The position numbers and the translations under genes were made by a program. A stretch of 12,276 nt of DNA from GCA-020344715 sp050115935 (GTDB taxonomy: Archaea; Thermoproteota; Bathyarchaeia; Bathyarchaeales; Bathyarchaeaceae). The stretch is from contig JASFPO010000058.1 of assembly GCA_050115935.1 (NCBI GenBank), forward strand, positions 1 through 12,276, given 5' to 3'. The notes under the pieces are model-generated. The model saw only the letters and a list, made by a program, of their open reading frames with translations. It was not told where the DNA came from and searched no databases. This document shows, one piece after another, positions 1 to 6,738 of the stretch (its first letter is position 1; the number at the start of each line of letters is the position of its first letter).

Positions 1-549
1 ATGCAAAAAATGTTCTGGAACACCTGTTTCTTTGGTGATTTTCTCTCTGGCTTCTTTGGTTCCACCCTTTTCTAAGATATCCAGTGTGAATCTGATGTTG
101 TTTTTTCTTAATGCTGTTGTATATTCATTGTGAGTTTGGTTTTTCTTGTCTATTAATTCTCTGAGATACATCTTGGTGGGTAAGACCCAAGAGTGAAGGT
201 ACCTGAGAACACGAATCAACTCCTTTGGAGCTAGTTTGGTTCGGTTATGGAATTCTTCGAGCTTTTCTCGGGTATCCACGAGATGTACTAGCTCTGAATA
301 ACTCTGTACATTTAGGCTGTCAAGTTGTTTGAAAACTCTGTTCAGCTTCTCCATATACTCTCCATATCTCTGCTTAGGGTCACTTCCGAGTAGTCTGGTG
401 GCATATTCCTCGGCTTCTTTCATATTGTGATCGTAATGTTTCCTCACGAAATCGTACGGAAGAACTTCAAGAATTCTTTTGACCAATTCCTTATAGCTAG
501 GGCTAGGTTTGACCAGCTTCTCTACTTCTTTCCAGTCTATCCCCATCAT
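1..549 (-). CDS. Partial helical protein with DUF4332-like helix-hairpin-helix C-terminus
   Basis: Open for all 183 codons from ATG at 549 to the left edge, so the C-terminus is missing. The first ~145 residues are charged and helical (begins MMGIDWKEVEKLV) and I do not recognise them. Residues ~147-183 (LRKNNIRFTLDILEKGG, then KEAREKITKETGVPEHFL) match the pattern I know for DUF4332: a basic 'Lr..gI.t...lLe.G' helix pair followed by 'gR..i...TGv....l'. That domain is helix-hairpin-helix-like and often presumed to bind nucleic acid or protein; no enzyme role is known to me. Two start codons lie in tandem (549 and 546); GAGTGA just upstream is better spaced for 546. The gene begins 17 bases after the stop of the cysteine-rich gene, so the two are probably one transcript. 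Function unknown. Confidence 0.75.
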   Translation of the reverse strand, partial: MMGIDWKEVEKLVKPSPSYKELVKRILEVLPYDFVRKHYDHNMKEAEEYATRLLGSDPKQRYGEYMEKLNRVFKQLDSLNVQSYSELVHLVDTREKLEEFHNRTKLAPKELIRVLRYLHSWVLPTKMYLRELIDKKNQTHNEYTTALRKNNIRFTLDILEKGGTKEAREKITKETGVPEHFLH

Positions 550-566
550 GTTCACTCTTTTGAATT

Positions 567-1136
567 CTACAGATGAATGATGAATTTGCAGTCTTCAGCT
601 CCAGATATTACAGATTGCACGAATTCAATATCTACTGGTCTTTCAAGAACAGCTTCCCAGAGTTTCATCACAAACCCTTTTGAACAGTGGCAGTAGGTAG
701 GTGAAACTTTGCCTTCAGCTGCTGCAACCATCTCACAGTAACATCTCACTCCATAGGATTGAGGTGTGTAGTACTGATACAGCAAGCTTCCTTCTCTGAC
801 AAGCCTCGTGCCTTTCATGGGTTTTTTCTGCTCTGCCTCAAGAAATTGATCAACAGTTTTGAACTTCTTCCGTCTAGCCACTGCCTCTTCTACCGCTCCA
901 CGGTTCTGCTCAGCACAGTTAAAGCCACAATTTTCCATAATCCTGAACTTTGTTTCTTCATCAACAAGTTGATCTAACCTTTCCATGGCACCTTTCATCC
1001 AACTAGCTTTCTTCTTTGCATCAGTTTTCTCAGTGATCTCCTCACTCTTCTCCATGACTTTCTTCATCACTTCTTCTCCGGCAAAGCGCTCAATAATCTT
1101 CTCTAAAGCCAGCAACATTCCATGCTTCTTTCCCAT
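567..1136 (-). CDS. Cysteine-rich protein, resembles DUF6144-type family
   Basis: A 189-residue protein from the chosen ATG at 1136. The N-terminal ~60 residues are helical and charged; the C-terminal half carries seven cysteines at about 70, 74, 132, 134, 149, 151 and 183 in patterns C-x3-C, CYC, CHC and a final DCKF. The order 'NCGFNC ... RCYC ... TYCHCSKGF ... ERPVDIEFVQSVISG ... CKFII' resembles an uncharacterised archaeal/bacterial family I associate with DUF6144, whose cysteines probably bind metal or an Fe-S cluster; this assignment is from memory. Earlier in-frame starts exist (TTG 1157, ATG 1145), but a TATA-like element at 1158-1163 would start transcription near 1135, favouring 1136 as a near-leaderless start. 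It is the first gene of the operon with the DUF4332-like protein. No transmembrane segment is seen. Function unknown. Confidence 0.75.
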   Translation of the reverse strand: MGKKHGMLLALEKIIERFAGEEVMKKVMEKSEEITEKTDAKKKASWMKGAMERLDQLVDEETKFRIMENCGFNCAEQNRGAVEEAVARRKKFKTVDQFLEAEQKKPMKGTRLVREGSLLYQYYTPQSYGVRCYCEMVAAAEGKVSPTYCHCSKGFVMKLWEAVLERPVDIEFVQSVISGAEDCKFIIHL

Positions 1137-1150
1137 ACAAAACATCCCCA

Positions 1151-1169
1151 GACACAATTATAATGTGTC
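1151..1169 (-). promoter_or_regulatory. TATA-like element inside a 6-bp inverted repeat
   Basis: GACACA (1151-1156) and TGTGTC (1164-1169) are exact reverse complements flanking ATTATAA. The core resembles an archaeal TATA box for the minus-strand operon starting at 1136, and the repeat would suit a dimeric repressor competing with TBP. The repeat is seen directly; the regulatory role is inferred. Confidence 0.5.
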
Positions 1170-1234
1170 CACTGAATTTTATGGCTTGTGGAGGACGATA
1201 CTCCGCACCGTTTTCGATGGGAAAAGCAAAGAAA

Positions 1235-1245
1235 TCTTAAAAAGC
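1235..1245 (+). promoter_or_regulatory. Probable archaeal TATA box for the SPFH operon
   Basis: TCTTAAAAAGC, preceded by purines (GAAA) in the BRE position, lies about 25-30 bases before a predicted transcript start near 1264. A Shine-Dalgarno AGGAGAT (1271-1277) and ATG 1286 follow. The 149-base gap from 1137 to 1285 thus holds two divergent promoters. Confidence 0.5.
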
Positions 1246-1285
1246 CTAGATTCAACTTATGGTAGCGAATAGGAGATAATTGATT

Positions 1286-1819
1286 ATGAGCGAGGAAAAG
1301 AGATTCTATGAGAAAGCAAAGGAAGAGATGAGGCTCTCTGAGAGAATTCTAGCTGAGCTTCCTGGATTTAGAGGATACAAGGAGAAGGAATTGCGCCGAG
1401 AAAGCGACAAACTTCTTCGCAATCACGTTTACCGAAAACTTATGGAAGCCAGAAAAGACCTGAAAGAGGTCTTTCAAAGACTTTCAGACCGACATCTTCA
1501 TGAAGTCTTAACTGAAATGGACCGCTTTCTGATGAGATTCGACAGAGTTTCCGAAAAGATCAATCATGCATCATATGGTTATGCTGGCTTCTTCAACATT
1601 GCGAAAGTTGACGAAGAGAAACTTGACAATATGATAACCTTTGACAACCAACTTCTAGGTTACGTGGAAACGATAATCAATGAAACCAATGATTTTAAAG
1701 GAGAAGTTATGAAAGAAAAGCTTGAGAAGACTGGAGATCACATTCAGACCCTCAACAACTCGCTAGAATCATTAGAGGAAAAATTCGATGAAAGACAAGA
1801 GGTTATTTTAGGAGTGTAA
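1286..1819 (+). CDS. Coiled-coil protein encoded upstream of an SPFH gene
   Basis: A 177-residue, almost wholly helical, soluble protein. ATG 1286 is chosen over the in-frame TTG at 1280 because AGGAGAT sits 8 bases ahead of it. Two segments look conserved rather than generic coiled coil: LPGFRGYKEKELRRE (25-39) and ASYGYAGFF (95-103), followed by a D/E-rich 'VDEEKLDNMITFD'. The last ~45 residues are a heptad-like coiled coil ending EEKFDERQEVILGV. I recall similar 'PG(Y/F)RGYKEKE.RRE.DK..R' proteins beside SPFH genes in some bacteria, but cannot verify it here. It is the first gene of a tight operon (4 bases to the next gene), so a structural partner or adaptor of the SPFH protein is the best guess. 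It lacks recognisable PspA features. Confidence 0.8.
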   Translation: MSEEKRFYEKAKEEMRLSERILAELPGFRGYKEKELRRESDKLLRNHVYRKLMEARKDLKEVFQRLSDRHLHEVLTEMDRFLMRFDRVSEKINHASYGYAGFFNIAKVDEEKLDNMITFDNQLLGYVETIINETNDFKGEVMKEKLEKTGDHIQTLNNSLESLEEKFDERQEVILGV

Positions 1820-1823
1820 TGAA

Positions 1824-2789
1824 ATGCCACAAATCATAGAATGGAAAGACCCGAGACCTGAAGACGTAGTCTGGAAACATTCAGAAGACGAGATCACATG
1901 GGGCGCACAGCTCGTTGTTCGAGAATATGAAACTGCTGTTTTCTTTAGAGATGGAAAAGCGTACGATGTTTTTGGTCCAGGAAGACATACTCTTACGACA
2001 TTGAATCTGCCCTTGATAACAGGTATCCTATCGCGCATTGCTGGCTATGGAGAGAAACCCTTTAAGGCGTCGGTGATTTTCGTTTCAACCCGTGTGTTTA
2101 CCGGCAAGTATGGCGCAAAAGCTCAGACAACTGAATTGGCACCATTACAAGTTCATGGCTCCTTCTGGTTTAAAGTGGAAGAACCCCAATTGTTTGTTAT
2201 GGAAGTTGTTGGCGGACAAAACGCCTACACAACCAGCGATGTGAACAATTATCTTCGAGGATTTCTCAATGAGCAAGTAATTGACGACCTATCGCGCTAC
2301 GACCTAGTCACTGTTTTCACAAAGCTAGATGAAACTTCACTTTCCGTGAAAAACAACATTCTAGATGCTTTCAAGCGCATAGGACTTGACCTCACCGACC
2401 TTCGCTTTGAAGGAATCGACACCACACCTGAATACCGAGACCGACTGTTTTGGCTTAAACAAACAAGAGCCGCGGAGCAAGTACTAAGAATGGAAACGGT
2501 GAAGGAAGCCGCCAAAGAGCTCGGAAAGTCCCCAGGAGCAGCACTTGGAGCAGGAATGGTTCTCATACCCCAAATAATGACTCCCACTGGACCAGCACCC
2601 ACACCAGCAGCCGCCATTATGATATGTCCCAAATGTAACGCCAGAATACCGGTTACATCTAAGTTCTGCCTGGAATGCGGAGGTGAAATTGCAGCATCTC
2701 CTACAGGAACGACAAAATGCCCGAAATGTGGACACCCAGTGCTCAATACAGCGAAGTTCTGTCCTGAATGCGGCCACAAGATAAAGTAG
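1824..2789 (+). CDS. SPFH (stomatin/prohibitin-like) protein with two C-terminal zinc ribbons
   Basis: A 321-residue protein of the type grouped in COG4260 (SPFH domain plus Zn ribbon; Bacillus YdjI is a relative). Residues ~25-220 form the SPFH core, with the typical early 'LVVREYETAVFFRDGKA' and 'FGPGRHTL' strands and a later segment ending in DLTDLRFEGIDTTPEYRDR. A Gly/Ala/Pro linker (~235-265) leads to two zinc ribbons: cysteines 268/271/282/285 and 299/302/313/316, each CPKC-x10-CxxCG. There is no N-terminal transmembrane helix, unlike stomatin, so it should be cytoplasmic or peripherally bound. SPFH proteins oligomerise and organise membranes. GGAGTG (1811-1816) is 7 bases before ATG 1824. 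It lies between a coiled-coil gene and a membrane-protein gene, which suggests it bridges the two. Confidence 0.88.
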   Translation: MPQIIEWKDPRPEDVVWKHSEDEITWGAQLVVREYETAVFFRDGKAYDVFGPGRHTLTTLNLPLITGILSRIAGYGEKPFKASVIFVSTRVFTGKYGAKAQTTELAPLQVHGSFWFKVEEPQLFVMEVVGGQNAYTTSDVNNYLRGFLNEQVIDDLSRYDLVTVFTKLDETSLSVKNNILDAFKRIGLDLTDLRFEGIDTTPEYRDRLFWLKQTRAAEQVLRMETVKEAAKELGKSPGAALGAGMVLIPQIMTPTGPAPTPAAAIMICPKCNARIPVTSKFCLECGGEIAASPTGTTKCPKCGHPVLNTAKFCPECGHKIK

Positions 2790-2805
2790 TCGGAGCCTTC
2801 CTCCT

Positions 2806-3162
2806 ATGCCCAAGAAGCCAACAGGTTTGCTCACTTTAGGCGTCTTTGTTGTTATTGTGGCTATTTGCCTCATGGCTTATGCTGCACAGCTTATAAAGCG
2901 CCCGGATGAGGTTCTCTCACTTATCATTGTCTTCTCCGGAGCTTGGGTTATAGTTCTAGCTGGGATCCGTGTGACAAGTCCAGAGAAATATGAGCGAGGA
3001 GCTTTCAGCACCTTTGCGGGAGGCATTTTACTCGTAGCCGTCGGAGGTGCTTGGTTTCTCAACATTCAAGTTGCAGATGTGATCTACACACTGGCGGTTC
3101 TCTTAGTGGTTATCGGAATACTTGCAATCGCTTCGGCTCTCCGCATGTGGCGTAGGCATTAA
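2806..3162 (+). CDS. Small four-helix integral membrane protein
   Basis: A 118-residue protein with four hydrophobic helices at about 7-29, 36-55, 67-86 and 91-112. The helix 1-2 turn (KRPDEV) and the helix 2-3 loop (RVTSPEKYERG) are charged, and the C-terminus RMWRRH is basic, so both termini are probably cytoplasmic. I do not recognise the family. It starts 16 bases after the SPFH stop, with CGGAG (2791-2795) about 10 bases before ATG, so it is the third gene of that operon and the likely membrane anchor or client of the SPFH/coiled-coil pair. It ends 9 bases before the stop of convergent hutI, leaving no separate terminator sequence. Confidence 0.8.
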   Translation: MPKKPTGLLTLGVFVVIVAICLMAYAAQLIKRPDEVLSLIIVFSGAWVIVLAGIRVTSPEKYERGAFSTFAGGILLVAVGGAWFLNIQVADVIYTLAVLLVVIGILAIASALRMWRRH

Positions 3163-3171
3163 TAAGACCGG

Positions 3172-4446
3172 TTAGCTGACAAGCCTTCCTTCTTCCACGA
3201 CCAGCTTTCCCTCTTTTATCACCTTGTCTACGAGATTAGCTCCAAAGCGGTAGCCAAGAAACTTGTGGTTTGGAACGTTCAAAATCATTACATCTGCTTT
3301 TTTGCCGGGCTCAAGACTTCCAACCTCGTGCGCGCGACTTATTGCATGTGCTGCGTTGATTGTTGTCGCAGTTATAGCTTCCGACGCCACCATTCTCATT
3401 TCACAGCAAGCTAGAGAGATTGCTATCTGCTGGCTCTCAACCCAACAGCTTGGATTGAAGTCGGTTCCCAAAGCCACCGCTACGCCCATTTCAATCATTT
3501 TCCTTGCGTTCGCGTACTTCCCTAACATGAGCGAAAAGGCAGCAGCCGGAAGCAAGATAGCAACTACAGGCTTCTTAGCCATTGCCTTCAGCCCCTTGAC
3601 AGAGGCAAAAAGCAAGTGTTCAGCGGATACAGCTCCAACTTCAGCGGCAAGTTCAGCACCTCCAAACGAGGTCATCTCGTCTGCGTGAAGCTTAGGTTTT
3701 AGACCATATTCTTTGCCTTTTAGCAGAATTCGCTTAGACTGGTCTCTATTGAAGACTCCCTTCTCGCAGAATGCATCGCAGAACTCAGCTAGTTTCTGTT
3801 CAGCAACACTGGGGATCATTGTGTCTATTATGAGTTTCACATATTCATCAACGCTGTGCTCGCATTTTGGAGGGAAGGCATGGGCCCCGAGAAAAGTTGG
3901 TACGAGGGTGACTGGATGCTCATTGTTCAGGCGTTGGACAACCTTTAGGCATTTCAGCTCATCTTTAAGGGTTAGTCCATAGCCACTCTTTGCTTCAACA
4001 GTGGTTGTTCCGTGTTCAAGCATGACATCTAACGTTTTCCTAGCGTTCTCGAACAGTTGTTCTTTGCTGGCGTTTCTCGTCTCTCGCACAGTATTCATAA
4101 TGCCACCGCCTTTCTGCAAAATTTGCATGTAAGATGAGCCTTCTACGCGCATTTCAAATTCATGTTCTCTGGAGCCAGCGAAAACAAGATGTGTGTGAGG
4201 GTCAACAAAGCCAGGCATCACTACCTCTCCAGAAGCATCTAGACATTCTTCGCCGCTGAACTCCTTCTTGATTTCAGAAGCTTTCCTAACCGCGATGATG
4301 GTGCCCTTGTGGATTGCCACGCTCCCATTTCTCAGAACAAGAAGGTCTTTCAGATGAACGCCGAGAGCAGGCTTCTGACTCCAACCTTGCAAAGTGATGA
4401 GTTCACTAGCGTTTTCAATCAGCAAGTCCACTCTTTTCTTTGTCAC
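3172..4446 (-). CDS. hutI: Imidazolonepropionase
   Basis: A 424-residue amidohydrolase that opens 4-imidazolone-5-propionate to N-formimino-L-glutamate, the third step of histidine degradation, in the cytoplasm. The metal ligands of the family are all visible: H84 and H86 in DPHTHLVFAG, H254 in KLHADEM and D329 in GTDFNPSC. H277 (SAEHL) and the segment GTTTVEAKSGYGL (146-158) are also typical. Length is normal for the family. It starts with GTG at 4446, whose GTGA overlaps the TGA stop of the upstream formiminotransferase by 4 bases, so translation is coupled and the product of HutI goes straight to the enzyme encoded before it. Histidase and urocanase are not in the window. Confidence 0.94.
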   Translation of the reverse strand: MTKKRVDLLIENASELITLQGWSQKPALGVHLKDLLVLRNGSVAIHKGTIIAVRKASEIKKEFSGEECLDASGEVVMPGFVDPHTHLVFAGSREHEFEMRVEGSSYMQILQKGGGIMNTVRETRNASKEQLFENARKTLDVMLEHGTTTVEAKSGYGLTLKDELKCLKVVQRLNNEHPVTLVPTFLGAHAFPPKCEHSVDEYVKLIIDTMIPSVAEQKLAEFCDAFCEKGVFNRDQSKRILLKGKEYGLKPKLHADEMTSFGGAELAAEVGAVSAEHLLFASVKGLKAMAKKPVVAILLPAAAFSLMLGKYANARKMIEMGVAVALGTDFNPSCWVESQQIAISLACCEMRMVASEAITATTINAAHAISRAHEVGSLEPGKKADVMILNVPNHKFLGYRFGANLVDKVIKEGKLVVEEGRLVS

Positions 4447-5360
4447 AGTCTCTTCGCCTTTTCAGTAGCTCTCTGCACCGCTACTTCAATCACTCTGTCC
4501 TCAGTTAAGTTGTCTATTTTAAGGTAATAGCCAGCTACATCAATTAAGGCTTGCAAAGGAGTCAAGCCGCAGAATTCGGAGCTCACGATGGGAACGTTGT
4601 AACGTGCAGCTTCAATTCCAATCAGTTCAAATACTCTGTGAATAGGTGTTTTCTCAAAATCTGTAACACTCATGCCTATTTGCGTCATGTTTTTCTCTGG
4701 GATTCCTGCAGCCATTGCCTTGACAAAGGCTAACCCCCCTTTTTTTGCGTGCAAAGCCTTGGCAATCTTCTTGGCTATCTGCAGGTTGGAGGTTCCCAAG
4801 TTAACGTTGAAGCCTAGCATGATCTTACGGGCTCCAGTTATTGTTGCGCCTGCTGTGCGGTGAGGATGAGGTGGTCCAAAGTCGGGTTTTCTCTGAGGGC
4901 TTTCCATGTTTTCTTTTAGAGCTTCATATTCTCCTTTTCTTATCCAGTCTAGGTCTTTTCTTTCAGGTGTGGTTGTAGCTTCACCATATAGATAAACTGG
5001 GACATTGCATTTTTCTGCTAGGGTTTTGCCGAATTCTTTAGCCAAGTGAGCACATTCTTTCAGATTGACATTCTTTATTGGAATGAATGGAACGACATCA
5101 ACAGCGCCAATTCTAGGGTGCTGACCCTTGTGTTTGTTCATGTCGATCAGCTCAATTGCCTTGACTGCTGAGCCAAATGCCGCTTTCAAAGCCGAATTTT
5201 TGTTACCCACGAAAGTAACGACAAGCCTATTGTAATAGTCATCATAGGTAAAGTCTAAAAGGTGTAAATCTTTGATACGTTTCACCTCGCTTAGAATCGC
5301 CTCGACAACTTTGGGATCAGATGTGCTGAAGTTCGGCACGCATTCAACTATGCTTTTCAA
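4443..5360 (-). CDS. Glutamate formiminotransferase (monofunctional)
   Basis: Transfers the formimino group of N-formiminoglutamate to a tetrahydrofolate-type carrier, releasing glutamate; last step of this histidine route. From TTG 5360 the protein is 305 residues and starts MKSIVECVPNFS, the canonical N-terminus of the family. H81 in KGQHPRIGAVDVVPFIP corresponds to the catalytic His82 of porcine FTCD. The C-terminal subdomain follows (KIMLGFNVNLGTSNLQIAKKIA). The cyclodeaminase half of the animal enzyme is absent. An ATG at 5423 would add 21 unconserved residues, but it lies upstream of the transcript start expected from the TATA element at 5431-5440, while the purine-rich AGGGGGAGTGAT directly precedes TTG 5360. 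It is the first gene of the operon with hutI. Confidence 0.9.
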   Translation of the reverse strand: MKSIVECVPNFSTSDPKVVEAILSEVKRIKDLHLLDFTYDDYYNRLVVTFVGNKNSALKAAFGSAVKAIELIDMNKHKGQHPRIGAVDVVPFIPIKNVNLKECAHLAKEFGKTLAEKCNVPVYLYGEATTTPERKDLDWIRKGEYEALKENMESPQRKPDFGPPHPHRTAGATITGARKIMLGFNVNLGTSNLQIAKKIAKALHAKKGGLAFVKAMAAGIPEKNMTQIGMSVTDFEKTPIHRVFELIGIEAARYNVPIVSSEFCGLTPLQALIDVAGYYLKIDNLTEDRVIEVAVQRATEKAKRL

Positions 5361-5427
5361 ATCACTCCCCCTAAATTGACCCTCTGCTCTTAGAAGCAAG
5401 AGGTGCGGTGAGAATAAGTTCATCGCC

Positions 5428-5443
5428 CCTCTATATTAAGAGG
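5428..5443 (-). promoter_or_regulatory. TATA-like element inside a 5-bp inverted repeat
   Basis: On the minus strand CTTAATATAG (5440-5431) is a good TATA box for the formiminotransferase-hutI operon, placing the transcript start near 5410. It is enclosed by exact arms CCTCT (5428-5432) and AGAGG (5439-5443), a possible repressor site. The arms are seen; the regulation is inferred. Confidence 0.5.
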
Positions 5444-5548
5444 TTTTGTCTCAAGTCTTCGATTTCAGATACTGAAGCGGATTCTATATCATGAAAGTCT
5501 TGGCAAAAGGCTTCTGCTGGTGTATTTTTCGGCGCAGGCTTCTGAAAA

Positions 5549-5557
5549 GTCTTATAT
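5549..5557 (+). promoter_or_regulatory. Probable TATA box for the secreted protein gene
   Basis: GTCTTATATG lies about 25 bases before an expected start near 5580, which supports ATG 5597 rather than the upstream GTG codons at 5558 or 5576. The gap between the divergent genes (5361-5596) holds this and the opposing operon promoter; I see no small gene in it. Confidence 0.5.
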
Positions 5558-5596
5558 GTGAGTTTGGGGGAAAATGTGAACCCTAGGGATAAAAAA

Positions 5597-6622
5597 ATGA
5601 GAAAAACTTTTCTGATATTAGTGAGCGTGCTTTTGACTGCTTTGATATCCTTGCCAATGCTTCGTTCAGCTCAAGCGTATCCTCTTACTACTTTCACTTG
5701 GGTTTCACCATGGTACTATATCGGTTACCAGAGTGCTCCTTACTATGATTACATTGTAGCATATGAAAACGGTTCAACTGCCGAGTTGGTAGTTCCAGTA
5801 TGGAATGACCCAGCATGGGGATATACAGACGGGCTCAATGTTTCCAAAGTGATATTGAATTTCTACAACATAGGTGTCAACAAGACGTTGGATTACTACA
5901 CAAGCCCCCACCAGATCGCACACAACCAATATGAGCTTTTCACAATAAGCTTCACGACCAATCTGAACGAGTTTGGAGTCGCCTCATGGGACCATGAATA
6001 CAGAATCATCGTTGAGCATGTTAATGCCACACTCGCACCTTACACGCGTGTCTCACCAGATTTCATGATTTACTGGTCTAGCGTATCTCCGGGTTACAAG
6101 TTCGTTGTCGTTTCAAGCACTCAAGTTGATGCTGACGACAGCCTCAGCGAATACAACGCCTATTACAGTGAGTATTCTGGCTATTCTTGGCAAACCTTTG
6201 CCGCGCGAGAGAAGGCAACCGAGGCAGAGATAGAAAAAGCAATAGGCGATACCTACTACAATCGTGGAAACTTCGATTTAGCGAAAACACAGTATGACAG
6301 AGCCAACAATTTGTGGGACCAAGCCATCGCAGCCGAAGGAGAGTGGAGAAGTATCAATGACGTACTTAACCAGAACAACACTCGCTCCCAGATTGCAGAG
6401 AACTTGGCAGATGCAGAAGCAACATTAGCGATGGCAGAAGCAGCGCTTATCCAAGCACAAGCTTCTTTATTGATTGCTAACGCCACCATAATCCAAGCAG
6501 AAGCCGCAATGATGAACGCCTGGGGATTCTACTTCATTGGTCTTGGCTTTGCCCTCGGCTGGTCATTCATCGGCATCGGAGTCATAATATACGCACTGAG
6601 AAAGCCAAAACTGCCAACTTAG
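5597..6622 (+). CDS. Secreted protein with C-terminal membrane anchor, unknown function
   Basis: A 341-residue protein. ATG 5597 follows AGGGAT by 6 bases and gives a clean signal peptide: MRK, a hydrophobic stretch (4-20), then cleavage plausibly after SAQA (27). Residues ~28-190 look like a beta-rich, Trp/Tyr-rich extracellular domain. Residues ~205-250 form helices with a TPR-like phrase (DTYYNRGNFDLAKTQYDRA). Residues ~265-305 are a strikingly Ala-rich amphipathic helix (ADAEATLAMAEAALIQAQAS). A single hydrophobic helix at ~311-333 and a basic tail RKPKLPT anchor the C-terminus. Six N-x-S/T sequons fit an archaeal surface glycoprotein. It appears to be a single-gene transcript, followed by a T-rich tract. 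I do not recognise a named family. Confidence 0.8.
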   Translation: MRKTFLILVSVLLTALISLPMLRSAQAYPLTTFTWVSPWYYIGYQSAPYYDYIVAYENGSTAELVVPVWNDPAWGYTDGLNVSKVILNFYNIGVNKTLDYYTSPHQIAHNQYELFTISFTTNLNEFGVASWDHEYRIIVEHVNATLAPYTRVSPDFMIYWSSVSPGYKFVVVSSTQVDADDSLSEYNAYYSEYSGYSWQTFAAREKATEAEIEKAIGDTYYNRGNFDLAKTQYDRANNLWDQAIAAEGEWRSINDVLNQNNTRSQIAENLADAEATLAMAEAALIQAQASLLIANATIIQAEAAMMNAWGFYFIGLGFALGWSFIGIGVIIYALRKPKLPT

Positions 6623-6648
6623 TCCAGACTAAAACAACCAAATCCCTA

Positions 6649-6664
6649 CCTCTTTTTCTATTTC
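6649..6664 (+). terminator. T-rich tract after the secreted protein gene
   Basis: CCTCTTTTTCTATTTC, 27 bases after the stop codon, has no preceding hairpin. Oligo-T tracts are sufficient to end transcription in archaea. The rest of the 116-base gap to the next gene holds a weak TATA-like CTATTAACTT at 6681-6690 and the Shine-Dalgarno of the next gene. Confidence 0.4.
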
Positions 6665-6738
6665 GATCGTCAAGAAAAAACTATTAACTTTCTCCATCTA
6701 CTATTTGGTAAACGCTCATCGCAGGGAGAACTGTCTCA

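Noticed and set aside
1286..1819. Calling the coiled-coil protein PspA or an ESCRT-III/Snf7 homologue
   Set aside because: No PspA N-terminal pattern or Snf7 core is recognisable; helical content and SPFH context alone do not justify it.
2297..2873. Long minus-strand frames opposite the SPFH gene
   Set aside because: They lie over a well-supported plus-strand gene with clear zinc ribbons and have no start signals of their own.
5508..5544. Direct repeat AGGCTTCTG at 5508-5516 and 5536-5544
   Set aside because: Nine bases, two copies, no further structure; probably chance.
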